Part shown: piece after piece, positions 8,250-17,138 of the stretch
Position numbering within the stretch: the first letter of the stretch is position 1
How the letters are laid out: each line of letters begins with the position of its first letter
NCBI RefSeq assembly: GCF_001487105.1
Contig: NZ_LN913001.1
Location: 494,698-558,697 of the forward strand
Source of the DNA: Mediterraneibacter massiliensis
Lineage (GTDB): Bacteria; Bacillota; Clostridia; Lachnospirales; Lachnospiraceae
Length of the DNA: 64,000 nucleotides
Direction: 5' to 3'
Notes under the pieces: model-generated
Database searches by the model: none
What the model was told of the DNA's origin: nothing
What the model saw: only the letters and a program-made list of their open reading frames with translations
Translations under genes and position numbers: made by a program

Positions 8250-9418
8250 TGCGTACACCGTTATCTAAAAAGATCATTGATATACAGCCTTCCGGGATCC
8301 GAAAATTTTTCGATGTGGCAAATGAAATGGAAGATGCGATCTCGCTCGGCGTGGGCGAGCCGGATTTCGATACTCCGTGGCGTATACGGGAAGAAGGCAT
8401 CTTCTCTCTGGAACGAGGGAGGACGTTTTATACTTCCAACGCAGGGCTGAAGGAATTAAGAGAGGAGATCTGCCGTTATATGGAGCGAAAGATCCATGTC
8501 TCCTATCATCCGAATACAGAGACACTGGTGACTGTCGGAGGAAGTGAAGCAATCGATGTGGGACTCCGCTGTATGCTCGATCCCGGGGACGAGGTATTGA
8601 TCCCGCAGCCAAGCTACGTATCCTATCTGCCCTGCACGATCATGGCAGACGGGGTACCTGTGATCATCCCGCTCCAATATGAAAATGAATTTAAACTGAC
8701 CGTAGAAGATCTGGAGAAGTATACGACAGAGAAGACAAAAGTACTGATCATGCCGTTCCCGAATAATCCTACCGGTTCGATCATGACATGGGAAGATCTG
8801 GAACCGATCGCACAGTTTGTCAAAGAGCACGATCTGTATGTGATGTCGGATGAGATTTATTCGGAACTTAGTTATAAAGGGGAGCATGTTTCTATTGCCA
8901 GCCTGCCGGGGATGCGGGAGAGGACTCTTGTGATCAACGGTTTTTCTAAAGGCTTTGCCATGACCGGCTGGAGGCTGGGATTTTGCTGCGGTCCGCAGAT
9001 CCTCATCGAACAGATGATAAAACTGCATCAATTCGCGATCATGTGCGCTCCCACAACAAGTCAGTATGCGGCGGTAGAAGGACTTAGAAATTGTGAGGAT
9101 GAAGTAGAGAAAATGCGCAAGGCATATAACCAGAGAAGGCGCTTTCTCATGCATGAATTTGCCAGAATGGGTCTGGAATGTTTTGAACCGTTCGGCGCCT
9201 TTTATGTATTTCCGAGTATCCAGGAATTCGGTATGACTTCGGAGGAATTTGCGACCCGGCTTCTACAGGAAGAAAAGGTGGCTGTTGTGCCGGGCACGGC
9301 ATTTGGCGAATGTGGAGAAGGCTTCTTAAGGATCTCTTACGCATATTCACTGGAAGATCTCAAGGAAGCGCTGGGCAGGCTGGGACAGTTTATCCAGCGT
9401 CTGCGCAATGAAAAGTAG
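8249..9418 (+). CDS. class I/II pyridoxal-phosphate aminotransferase
   Basis: A 389-residue PLP enzyme of the aspartate aminotransferase fold. Seen: LGVGEPDFDTPW near the N-terminus, the NPTG loop (PFPNNPTGSIMTW), the SDEIYSELSY motif, and the PLP-binding Lys 234 in NGFSKGFAMTGWRLG. Resembles the PatA/MalY-side branch of family I used for aromatic or other amino acids; exact substrate cannot be assigned. Coupled to the Lrp-type regulator just upstream, and followed 15 bases later by trmL. A ribosome binding site (AAGGTGA) lies inside the end of the regulator gene. Confidence 0.88.
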   Translation: MRTPLSKKIIDIQPSGIRKFFDVANEMEDAISLGVGEPDFDTPWRIREEGIFSLERGRTFYTSNAGLKELREEICRYMERKIHVSYHPNTETLVTVGGSEAIDVGLRCMLDPGDEVLIPQPSYVSYLPCTIMADGVPVIIPLQYENEFKLTVEDLEKYTTEKTKVLIMPFPNNPTGSIMTWEDLEPIAQFVKEHDLYVMSDEIYSELSYKGEHVSIASLPGMRERTLVINGFSKGFAMTGWRLGFCCGPQILIEQMIKLHQFAIMCAPTTSQYAAVEGLRNCEDEVEKMRKAYNQRRRFLMHEFARMGLECFEPFGAFYVFPSIQEFGMTSEEFATRLLQEEKVAVVPGTAFGECGEGFLRISYAYSLEDLKEALGRLGQFIQRLRNEK

Positions 9419-9433
9419 GAGAGGAAATATCGT

Positions 9434-9928
9434 ATGCTCAATATTGTACTGCATGAACCGGAGATACCGGCAAATACCGGAAATATCGGACGCACCTGTG
9501 TGGCGACAAATACGCGCCTGCACTTGATAGAGCCGCTTGGCTTTAAATTAAATGAGAAGGCATTGAAACGTGCCGGAATGGATTACTGGAAAGATCTGGA
9601 TGTTAGGACTTATATAGATTTTGAAGATTTTAGGCAGCAGAATCCGGGCGCGAAGATTTATATGGCGACCACGAAAGCGCCGAAGGTATATACGGAGGTT
9701 TCATACGAACCGGACTGTTATATTATGTTCGGGAAAGAAAGCGCAGGGATCCCGGAAGAGATCCTTGTAGAATATAGGGAAAACTGTGTGCGGATCCCCA
9801 TGGTGGGGGAGATACGCTCTTTAAATCTGGGAAATTCTGTCGCGATCCTTCTGTATGAGGCACTCAGACAGCAGGACTTTGCGGGGATGGAACTGGAAGG
9901 ACATCTGCATAGGCTGCAGTGGGAATAA
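9434..9928 (+). CDS. trmL: tRNA (cytidine/uridine-34-2'-O)-methyltransferase TrmL
   Basis: SPOUT-class methyltransferase that 2'-O-methylates the wobble base of tRNA-Leu isoacceptors. Seen: NIVLHEPEIPANTGNIGRTC at the N-terminus, the middle signature LIEPLGF, and the knotted SAM-binding motif region FGKESAGIPEEIL, IPMVGEIRSLNLGNSVAI. At 164 residues the length is typical. AGGAGAGGAAA precedes the ATG. Last gene of this run, followed by a clear terminator. Confidence 0.95.
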   Translation: MLNIVLHEPEIPANTGNIGRTCVATNTRLHLIEPLGFKLNEKALKRAGMDYWKDLDVRTYIDFEDFRQQNPGAKIYMATTKAPKVYTEVSYEPDCYIMFGKESAGIPEEILVEYRENCVRIPMVGEIRSLNLGNSVAILLYEALRQQDFAGMELEGHLHRLQWE

Positions 9929-9942
9929 TAGGTATAGTGTAG

Positions 9943-9974
9943 CGCCCCGCAAAATTGTGGGGCGTTTTGTTTTT
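9943..9974 (+). terminator. Rho-independent terminator after trmL
   Basis: CGCCCCGC (9943-9950) pairs with GTGGGGCG (9957-9964) over a six-base loop, followed by TTTTGTTTTT. Confidence 0.92.
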
Positions 9975-10052
9975 AGATTCTTATTACAAAAAAGTATCCA
10001 CTTTCTTCTGGATATTTTTCTGGTTTTATGAATGAGCAGGAGCTTATTTTAA

Positions 10053-11030
10053 TTAGAGGGTATCTCCTTGTTGGAAAGTAACATCAATAATTTGATGATA
10101 TTCTATGTTTTCATCTCCACAAATTAGTTTCATTATTGTATTTACACAACGTTTTGCCAATTCCTCTGCATCCTGTCTGATACAGGATATGACAGGCTTT
10201 GATATTTTTGTAATGCTCATCCCGTCATATCCGAGAATTTTCAGATCTTTTGGAATTTGTCTTCCCTGATCTGCAACTAAGTGATAGAGTGCAATTGCTC
10301 CGATATCCGATGTAAATATTCCATCTACATTCATAAGCACATCATAGTATTCACTCATGAGTTGAGTGTAATAAGGGTAACTCATTCTATTCCAGTCCGC
10401 ATATATAGTCTGTATGGGGATTTTGTTTTCCTTCAAAATCTTTTCGAATTCTGTATATCGCTCACTAGATGGAGTTTTTACATCCCATCTTGCCCCGACC
10501 ATTACCACATTTTTACATCCTGCTTCTAACATCTTTTTAGCTGCTAGATACCCTCCTCTTCGATGATCTGAATGGATCAGAGGAATTGAAGGACCAAAAT
10601 CATGATCCGTACTGACAATTGGTTTCTTTATCCTTGTGTATACATAATCTTCAAGAACCAGAGCACAGGTAATAATCCCATCTACAATATTTCGATCGAG
10701 CATATCAATGTACTCTTTTTCTCGATTGCTAGTACCAATTGTATTGCATACCATAGTTTTATACCCATAGGAATAGAGCTCGATTTCAATATTCTTGATT
10801 AATTTCCCATAGAAGGGATTTTCCAAATCTGGTATGATAACGCCAATAATCCCGGAACGTTGTTTTGAAAGATTTCTTGCCCGTTCATTTACTATATAAT
10901 CTAATTCATTGATTGCCTGATCGATTTTTTTCCTCGCCTCCTCAGATACATATCCACTATTGTTAATCGCCCTTGATACTGTTGCAATACTGACTTCTGC
11001 GAGTTTCGCAACATCGTTGATTGTTGACAT
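10053..11030 (-). CDS. LacI family transcriptional regulator
   Basis: A 325-residue repressor-type protein. The start at 11030 is chosen because GGAGG then lies about ten bases upstream; the longer frame to 11051 puts the ribosome binding site inside the gene. Seen: a LacI helix-turn-helix (STINDVAKLAEVSIATVS, residues 2-25) with hinge, then a periplasmic-binding-like effector domain (GVIIPDLENPFYGKL, ILGYDGMSITKISKP). It is transcribed away from the Gfo/Idh/MocA and importer genes, and a palindrome of LacI type lies on their promoter, so it probably controls them. The ligand is presumably the imported sugar or a derivative. Confidence 0.92.
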   Translation of the reverse strand: MSTINDVAKLAEVSIATVSRAINNSGYVSEEARKKIDQAINELDYIVNERARNLSKQRSGIIGVIIPDLENPFYGKLIKNIEIELYSYGYKTMVCNTIGTSNREKEYIDMLDRNIVDGIITCALVLEDYVYTRIKKPIVSTDHDFGPSIPLIHSDHRRGGYLAAKKMLEAGCKNVVMVGARWDVKTPSSERYTEFEKILKENKIPIQTIYADWNRMSYPYYTQLMSEYYDVLMNVDGIFTSDIGAIALYHLVADQGRQIPKDLKILGYDGMSITKISKPVISCIRQDAEELAKRCVNTIMKLICGDENIEYHQIIDVTFQQGDTL

Positions 11031-11133
11031 AGATCCCATCCTCCACCACAAAAACTATATGCTTATGTTTTTTATTATATCAAAAATATCCAAAGAATGA
11101 CACATTTTAATTTATTGTGCAATATATACATTC

Positions 11134-11147
11134 TGAAAGCGTTTACA
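11134..11147. promoter_or_regulatory. cre-like site (CcpA catabolite control)
   Basis: TGAAAGCGTTTACA fits the Bacillus cre consensus TGWAANCGNTNWCA at every position. It lies in the divergent promoter region, upstream of the -35 of the catabolic operon, so carbon catabolite control of this locus is likely. Confidence 0.75.
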
Positions 11148-11181
11148 TATATTTATTTGTACTAAATACACAAAAAACGTA

Positions 11182-11210
11182 TTGACAAATAGTAAAACTG
11201 TCCCTATAGT
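11182..11210 (+). promoter_or_regulatory. sigma-A promoter of the catabolic operon
   Basis: TTGACA at 11182-11187, a 17-base spacer, TATAGT at 11205-11210. The start of transcription should fall near 11217, right at the palindromic operator. Confidence 0.85.
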
Positions 11211-11219
11211 GTAGATATC

Positions 11220-11235
11220 AATTGAGCGCTTAATT
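11220..11235. promoter_or_regulatory. probable LacI-family operator
   Basis: AATTGAGCGCTTAATT is a near-perfect palindrome centred on a CG-containing GCGC core, as bound by LacI-family regulators. It overlaps the expected start of transcription, so binding would block the operon. The divergent LacI-type gene at 10053-11030 is the obvious partner. Confidence 0.7.
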
Positions 11236-11258
11236 AAAAATTTTATGGAGGTGCTGTA

Positions 11259-12416
11259 ATGAAGCAGAAACTGAATACCGCAATTGTCGGTGCCGGTTTT
11301 ATCGGACCAATCCATTTGGAAAATGTTAGGAGGACTTTTGAAGCTAATGTAACTTCACTTGTCGGCTACACGATAGAAGAGGCAAAAGAAAAGGCGGAAC
11401 AGTATAGTGTACCGTATTATTATGACGATATTGATAAAATGCTTGAGGATGACAGTATTGATGTGGTACATATATGTAGTCCCAATTATTTACATTATGA
11501 GATGGCAAAAAAGGTTCTCATGGCAAATAAACACTGTGTCTGTGAGAAGCCACTCACACTGACGCCTGCAGAGGCAAAAGAACTGACAGAACTTGCCAGG
11601 GAAAAAAATCTTGTTACGGCTGTACACTTTAATGTCCGATATTATCCGCTGGTAAGACATGCGAGAGAGATGGTGAAGCAAGGGGATGTTGGAAAACTTT
11701 TATCTGTGACAGGATCTTATCTGCAGGACTGGCTGCTTCTTGAAACAGATTATAGTTGGCGCCTTGAATCGTCGGTCAGTGGAAAGACACGTGCCATTGG
11801 GGACATAGGTTCTCATTGGATGGATCTTACGGAATACGTAAGCGGTCTTAAAATTACTGAAGTATTTGCGGACTTTGCAACCTTCCATAAAACGAGAAAA
11901 AAACCGAAAAACCCTATGGAAACTTGGTCAAGTAAAATTTTGACAAATGATGACTATCAGGAAGTGCCAGTGGATACGGAAGATTATGCTTCTGTACTTG
12001 TACACTACAATAACGGCGCTCAGGGAGTCTTTACTGTCAACCAGATGGCGGCTGGCCATAAGAACCGTGTATATTATGAAATTAATGGAACGGGTGCTTC
12101 CTTAATTTGGGACTCGGAACGTCCGAATGAAATGATGGTCGGACATAGAGAAAAGGGAAATGAGATTATTATGAAAGATCCAGCTCTTGTGTATCCTGAG
12201 GCGCGGGAACTGATTTCCTATCCAGGGGGACATAACGAAGGTTTTGCTGATACATCTAAACATTTGTTCAAAGAGGTATATGATTATATTCTTGCTGGTG
12301 ATTATACAGAGAAGCCGTCCTTCCCTACATTTCTTGATGGGTACAGGGAAGTTATACTGTGCGAATCAATCTGCCAGAGTGCAGAGAGTGGCCAGTGGGT
12401 CAAAGTAGAGGAATAG
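11259..12416 (+). CDS. Gfo/Idh/MocA family NAD(P)-dependent dehydrogenase
   Basis: A 385-residue oxidoreductase of the glucose-fructose oxidoreductase/inositol dehydrogenase family, which oxidises or reduces sugar hydroxyls. Seen: N-terminal Rossmann fold with VGAGFIGPIHL, the EKP motif at 96-98 (CEKPLTLTP) whose Lys is usually catalytic, and the GDIGSHWMDL motif with the catalytic Asp/His region at about 186-195. A strong GGAGGTG ribosome binding site precedes the ATG. First gene of the importer operon, 12 bases from the VOC gene. Likely acts on the imported glycoside or sugar; exact substrate unknown. Confidence 0.88.
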   Translation: MKQKLNTAIVGAGFIGPIHLENVRRTFEANVTSLVGYTIEEAKEKAEQYSVPYYYDDIDKMLEDDSIDVVHICSPNYLHYEMAKKVLMANKHCVCEKPLTLTPAEAKELTELAREKNLVTAVHFNVRYYPLVRHAREMVKQGDVGKLLSVTGSYLQDWLLLETDYSWRLESSVSGKTRAIGDIGSHWMDLTEYVSGLKITEVFADFATFHKTRKKPKNPMETWSSKILTNDDYQEVPVDTEDYASVLVHYNNGAQGVFTVNQMAAGHKNRVYYEINGTGASLIWDSERPNEMMVGHREKGNEIIMKDPALVYPEARELISYPGGHNEGFADTSKHLFKEVYDYILAGDYTEKPSFPTFLDGYREVILCESICQSAESGQWVKVEE

Positions 12417-12428
12417 GAGGTACAGGTT

Positions 12429-13412
12429 ATGCAAATCAGTCAGATTGGTCTTGTTGTATCCGATGCTAAAAAGGCGATAGACAAATATATCACCTTAGAA
12501 AATATAGGCCCATGGAGTATAAAAAGAATATCTTCACAAAATGGAGCAGTTCTTATCACAGAAGCGGATGGTAAATCAGAAGAACTTGACATGACGATTG
12601 CATCGATTCAAATCGATGAGATTGAGATTGAAATAATTGAACCAGGTACTGAGAATTCTATATACAAGCGCTTCCTCAATGAAAAAGGCGAAGGGCTTCA
12701 TCACATTCGAGTGAAAACGGATACCCCAGCTGAAACAGAGACTTTTCTGTCTTCGATGAAGGTAAAAGGAGTACGACAGCTTCAAGAATACATCTGGGAT
12801 GGCGGAAGAGTCATCAGTCTTGATACATGGAAAGAACTTGGTGTAGTTCTTGAAGTCGCAGATACGACGCTGTCCCAAGAGGATAGAGGGGAATACTATC
12901 CTGCGGAGTACAGTACACCGATTAGTACTCACAAGATGAATATTCGGCAGTTCGCAATTGTTGTCAGAGATGCAAAACCGTATATGAAAAGTTATCGGCG
13001 TCTGCTAGGTGTTAATTCTTTTGATGTACGGCATTTTAGACCCGAAAATATGAAAAGTCTGCATGTAGAAGGCGAACTGCAGATAGAGGGGTTTGAATTT
13101 ATATGTGCAGTGGTCTGGCTTGAAAATATAGAAATTGAGGTGATACAGCCTATCAAAGGGAAGAACATCTACTGGAAATTTCTTGAAACAAGAGGTGAGG
13201 GCTTTCACCATATTAAAGATGTATATCCTGATGAAGAAATTGCAAAAGAAATCAGCCGCTTAAAACCCTATGGTATTCATATCATGCAAACGGGATGGAT
13301 TGATGGTGATAGTCATTACTATATGAGTACATATGATGATTTGAAGATGATTATTGAATTTGGAAACGGTGGGAAAATTGGACCGCCTGATTATTGTTAT
13401 CCTGAAGATTGA
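12429..13412 (+). CDS. double VOC (glyoxalase-fold) protein
   Basis: A 327-residue protein with two tandem vicinal-oxygen-chelate domains (about 1-150 and 170-325). Each repeats the same pattern: a first-strand Gln (Q5 in [11 protein letters not shown]174 in [10 protein letters not shown]), a GEG(L/F)HHI motif (H91-H92 and H260-H261) and a late Glu (VVLEVAD, MIIEFGN). Gln, His and Glu at these places are the metal ligands in several VOC enzymes such as glyoxalase I and methylmalonyl-CoA epimerase. VOC metalloenzymes catalyse isomerisation, epimerisation or elimination next to a carbonyl. Coupled to the dehydrogenase upstream, it may act on the keto-sugar that enzyme makes. Specific reaction unknown. 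Confidence 0.8.
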   Translation: MQISQIGLVVSDAKKAIDKYITLENIGPWSIKRISSQNGAVLITEADGKSEELDMTIASIQIDEIEIEIIEPGTENSIYKRFLNEKGEGLHHIRVKTDTPAETETFLSSMKVKGVRQLQEYIWDGGRVISLDTWKELGVVLEVADTTLSQEDRGEYYPAEYSTPISTHKMNIRQFAIVVRDAKPYMKSYRRLLGVNSFDVRHFRPENMKSLHVEGELQIEGFEFICAVVWLENIEIEVIQPIKGKNIYWKFLETRGEGFHHIKDVYPDEEIAKEISRLKPYGIHIMQTGWIDGDSHYYMSTYDDLKMIIEFGNGGKIGPPDYCYPED

Positions 13413-13492
13413 TTTATTTTACATTTTGAATCGCAGGACAGCTGCCAGTATAGATTAGAGGATATGTTGCAAATTGTTTATAGGAGGTTATT

Positions 13493-14536
13493 ATGAAAAA
13501 GAAATTATTATCTTTATTTCTTGTATCTGTTATGGCATTTTCATTGGTTGCATGCGGCACCATAGATAATCAGACTGCAGATACCAGTTCATCAGAGAAA
13601 AGTTCAGGAGGATCTGACAGTAGTTCCTATACCATTGCCGTTGTACCGAAAACCACATCCCTTTCTTGGTATGAGCGTATGGAAGAAGGCGTGCAGGAAT
13701 ATGCGAAAGAAAATAATGTTGACGCATTTTTCACCGGTCCGTCTGAGGCAGATGGTGCATTGCAGGCTCAATATATTGAGGATCTCATTTCTCAAGGAGT
13801 AGATGCCATCTGCGTAGTTCCTCTTTCTACGGAATCTCTCGAACCAGTACTCAAAAAGGCACGTGAGGCTGGAATTGTTGTCATTACACATGAAGGAGCC
13901 GGAATGGAAAATATAGACTATGACTTGGAAGCTTTTAGTAATGTGGAGTATGGGGAACGACTCATGGAAGTTCTGGGTGAGGCTGTTGGAGGAGAAGGTG
14001 AATATATTCAGATTGTATCTGGTCTGACTTCCGCATCCCATATCGAATGGACGGCGGCAGCCCAGGAATACGCAGCTGAAAACTATCCGAATCTTACAAT
14101 GTATGGTGATCTAATTGAATCTAACGATGATCAGTCCACAGCGTATGAAAAGGTTGTAGAAGCACTCACTGCAAATCCAAATATCAATGCTATTATGGGA
14201 TGCTCTATGACAGATGCTTCTGGTGCTGCCTTAGCTGTTGAGGAGCTAGGACTGACAGGGCAGGTTAAAATTGTAGGCACTGGACTTGTTTCCAATGCAG
14301 GGGACTATGTAAGAAACGGAACGATCGATATGGCAACTTTCTGGGATCCGGCTCTTGCAGGTGAGGCACTGATAGAAATGGCAGTTATGACTTTAAATGG
14401 TGAGCAACTCGCTGAGGGCGCTGATCTTGGTGTAGATGGATATACCAAGATGACGTTGGAAGGAAATGTACTTCAGGGACAGGCGTGGATTGAAGTAACC
14501 GAAGACAACGTTGACGATCCTGCTTATGACTTTTAA
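13493..14536 (+). CDS. sugar ABC transporter substrate-binding lipoprotein
   Basis: A 347-residue extracellular binding protein. Seen: a lipoprotein signal with lipobox LVAC and Cys 21, a Ser-rich linker, then a type I periplasmic-binding fold (YTIAVVPKTTSLSWYERMEEG, DAICVVPLSTESLEP, NAIMGCSMTDASGAALAVEE). It most resembles the AI-2/rhamnose (LsrB/RhaS) branch rather than ribose RbsB. AGGAGG precedes the ATG. It is followed by a hairpin that probably lowers expression of the downstream ATPase and permeases relative to this protein, as usual in importer operons. Confidence 0.92.
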   Translation: MKKKLLSLFLVSVMAFSLVACGTIDNQTADTSSSEKSSGGSDSSSYTIAVVPKTTSLSWYERMEEGVQEYAKENNVDAFFTGPSEADGALQAQYIEDLISQGVDAICVVPLSTESLEPVLKKAREAGIVVITHEGAGMENIDYDLEAFSNVEYGERLMEVLGEAVGGEGEYIQIVSGLTSASHIEWTAAAQEYAAENYPNLTMYGDLIESNDDQSTAYEKVVEALTANPNINAIMGCSMTDASGAALAVEELGLTGQVKIVGTGLVSNAGDYVRNGTIDMATFWDPALAGEALIEMAVMTLNGEQLAEGADLGVDGYTKMTLEGNVLQGQAWIEVTEDNVDDPAYDF

Positions 14537-14556
14537 GCAAATCATACGGCACTAAA

Positions 14557-14604
14557 AGAGGCAGAGTGGAAAAAGGATATTCCCGTCTGCTCTGCTTCTT
14601 TTTA
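14557..14604 (+). terminator. intra-operon attenuating terminator
   Basis: AGAGGCAGAG (14557-14566) pairs with CTCTGCTTCT (14590-14599) with one G-U pair, then a short T-run. It separates the binding-protein gene from the ATPase gene, so it probably lets through only part of transcription. Confidence 0.65.
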
Positions 14605-14631
14605 CTATTGAATCTGAAATGAGAGGATGTT

Positions 14632-16119
14632 ATGAAAGAACCTATACTAGAATTGAAAAATATCCAGAAATCGTTCGATGGAGTAAAGGCTCTGAAAAAT
14701 GTAAATCTTACAATCTATCCCGGAGAGATACATTGTCTTGCCGGTGAAAACGGATGTGGAAAGTCAACATTGATTAAGATTATATCCGGTGCATATGAAA
14801 AGACATCCGGTGAGATTTATATAGAAGGTAAGAAAACTGAAAGGCTTACTCCTATGAAATCCATCGAAAAAGGAATTCAGGTCATTTATCAAGATTTTGC
14901 TGTTTTCCCTAATCTAACTGTTGCCGAAAACATTTCGATGAATAAGATACTCATGGAGAAGCAAAAGATTATCAATTGGAAAGAAGCAAAAAAGACTGCT
15001 ATTGATGGAATAAAACAGATTGGGGCCAGAATGGATCCGGATGCTGTTGTAGGTAATCTGCCCGTAGCTGATAAACAGATGGTGGCAATATGCCGCGCTA
15101 TCATTAATGATGCCAAAATACTCATCCTAGATGAACCCACAACCGCATTGACTACGAAAGAAATTACGATGTTGTATAAGATCCTGCGCAGACTTCGCGA
15201 AAAAAATATGGCAATAATACTTGTGAATCATAAGCTCAATGAAATATATGAAATTGCCGATCGTCTTACAATATTAAGGAATGGTGAAAATGTTGCAACT
15301 GGAATGATTGTTGAATTTACAAACGAACGGTTTATAAAATGTATGACTGGGCGAGAGCTCAAACAGACAGTTTGGAAGCCGGAGCCAGGCGGCAAAGAAA
15401 TTTTTAAAGTAAGTAAATTGGCAAGCATTGGCGTATTTGATGATATCAGTTTCGAATTATATAAAGGTGATATTTTGGGAATAACTGGTCTTCTAGGATC
15501 AGGACGAAGTGAAATCGGTGAAGCACTCTTCGGATTAAAGAAAATTGATTCTGGAGAAATATATCTTAAGGGACGTCCTTTACAAATTCATTCTGTTCAG
15601 GATGCAGTCAGAAATAAAATTGCATATGTTCCAGAGGACAGACTTACAGAGGGACTCTTTCTCGATAGTTCCATTCGAGATAATACAGTGGTGGCCTCTT
15701 TGAAAAAGTATAAAATAAAGCATCGAATGGATCGAAGAAAAATGATTTCTGCCACCATAGAATGGATTAAAAAGCTAGGGTGTGTTGCCAATTCCCCAAA
15801 TGCTGCAATCAGAACTCTTTCCGGAGGCAATGCTCAGAAAATTGTAATAGCCAAATGGTTGAATACAAATCCAGATTTGCTGATTTTAAACGGACCAACT
15901 GTAGGTGTCGATGTTGGTGCAAAATCTGATATACATGAAATATTACATAACCTTGCAAATGACGGTGTGGGGATTATCATAATATCAGATGACCTACAGG
16001 AAATACTTCAAAACTGTAACAAAATACTTGTAATCCGTAAAGGGCACACCGCAGGAGTAGTAAGCTCCTCTTCTCTGGACGAGCAGGAACTGCAGAAAAT
16101 GTTGGGAGGCTCAAAATGA
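14632..16119 (+). CDS. sugar ABC transporter ATP-binding protein (two ABC domains)
   Basis: A 495-residue RbsA/MglA/LsrA-type ATPase that powers sugar import. Seen: domain 1 with Walker A GENGCGKST and Walker B ILILDEPTTALT; domain 2 with a degenerate Walker A region GLLGSGRSE and signature RTLSGGNAQKIVIAKWL. The domain 1 signature is unusual (NLPVADKQMVAI in place of LSGGQ), as in many RbsA-type proteins. Degenerate second nucleotide site is normal for the family. The stop overlaps the next gene by four bases (ATGA). Confidence 0.93.
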   Translation: MKEPILELKNIQKSFDGVKALKNVNLTIYPGEIHCLAGENGCGKSTLIKIISGAYEKTSGEIYIEGKKTERLTPMKSIEKGIQVIYQDFAVFPNLTVAENISMNKILMEKQKIINWKEAKKTAIDGIKQIGARMDPDAVVGNLPVADKQMVAICRAIINDAKILILDEPTTALTTKEITMLYKILRRLREKNMAIILVNHKLNEIYEIADRLTILRNGENVATGMIVEFTNERFIKCMTGRELKQTVWKPEPGGKEIFKVSKLASIGVFDDISFELYKGDILGITGLLGSGRSEIGEALFGLKKIDSGEIYLKGRPLQIHSVQDAVRNKIAYVPEDRLTEGLFLDSSIRDNTVVASLKKYKIKHRMDRRKMISATIEWIKKLGCVANSPNAAIRTLSGGNAQKIVIAKWLNTNPDLLILNGPTVGVDVGAKSDIHEILHNLANDGVGIIIISDDLQEILQNCNKILVIRKGHTAGVVSSSSLDEQELQKMLGGSK

Positions 16120-17138
16120 AACAAAAAATATTAAAGACTGTAACGCGCAATGAGGCGATTGTTACATATATCATACTTGTGCTTTGTATACTAATTAGTT
16201 TAAAAAATCCCGCCTTCCTGGATGCTTCAACAGGCATATCACTTTCACGTGCCATGCTGGTTACATTGATTTTTGCGTTATGTGAAATGGTGACGATTGT
16301 ATCTGGAGGAATTGACGTATCTTTTCCTGCAGTAGCTTCCTTGGCTCTTTATGCCACATCAATGCTGGCTGTTACACTGGAGATTAATAATGTGTTCCTT
16401 TTGTTTTTAGTTGCAGGCACCATTGGACTTGCATGCGGAATCATAAATGGGCTTCTTATTGTAAAATGCAAGATCTATCCGTTGATTGCCACGCTTGGTA
16501 TGAGTAGCGTGATCAATGGCGGAACACTAGCGTTTATCGGTACTAGAGAGCTTTCCTCTCTGCCGGCAGGAATGGATAAACTGTCGCGAACCTTTTTATT
16601 TACATATGTAAACAAACAAGGAATTAGTTACTCTATGACCATTTTTATTCTTGTTCCCATCATTTTGAGTATCCTCGTATTCCTTATCCTGCGTTATACT
16701 GTGCTAGGGCGCGGTATTTATGCAGTTGGAGGTGATGAAAACGCAGCGAGAATTGCTGGCTTCAATGTCAGCTGGATTAAGTACTGTGTGTATGGTTTTT
16801 CTGGATTATTCGCGGGAATTGGAGGTTTTATTTATGTCATTCTCATGCGCCAGGCTAATCCACAGGTTTTGATGGGGGAGGAAATGATGGTGATTGCCGC
16901 AGTGGTGATTGGAGGAACAAAAATCACTGGAGGATACGGAACGGTAATTGGCACTATATTAGGTGTAGGGCTAATTGCATTGGTAGAGAATAACCTGATT
17001 ATGCTTGGTGTCCCTTCTCACTTTCAGACATTCATGGTGGGACTGATTATCGTTCTTGGAACCTCTATCACAGCGTTGCGTGAAAAATACGGCTCAAAGG
17101 CAGTAAGGAGGCAAAAAAATCATGAAGACTTGGATTAA
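16116..17138 (+). CDS. sugar ABC transporter permease 1
   Basis: A 340-residue integral membrane permease of the RbsC/LsrC/RhaP group (BPD_transp_2), with about 8-10 hydrophobic segments. Seen: VSGGIDVSFPAVASLALYAT near segment 2 and the family motif GGDENAARIAGFNVSWIK plus GGTKITGGYGTVIGTILG. It pairs with the next permease, so the transporter is a heterodimer as in the Lsr and Rha importers. Start ATG overlaps the ATPase stop by four bases. Confidence 0.92.
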   Translation: MKQKILKTVTRNEAIVTYIILVLCILISLKNPAFLDASTGISLSRAMLVTLIFALCEMVTIVSGGIDVSFPAVASLALYATSMLAVTLEINNVFLLFLVAGTIGLACGIINGLLIVKCKIYPLIATLGMSSVINGGTLAFIGTRELSSLPAGMDKLSRTFLFTYVNKQGISYSMTIFILVPIILSILVFLILRYTVLGRGIYAVGGDENAARIAGFNVSWIKYCVYGFSGLFAGIGGFIYVILMRQANPQVLMGEEMMVIAAVVIGGTKITGGYGTVIGTILGVGLIALVENNLIMLGVPSHFQTFMVGLIIVLGTSITALREKYGSKAVRRQKNHEDLD

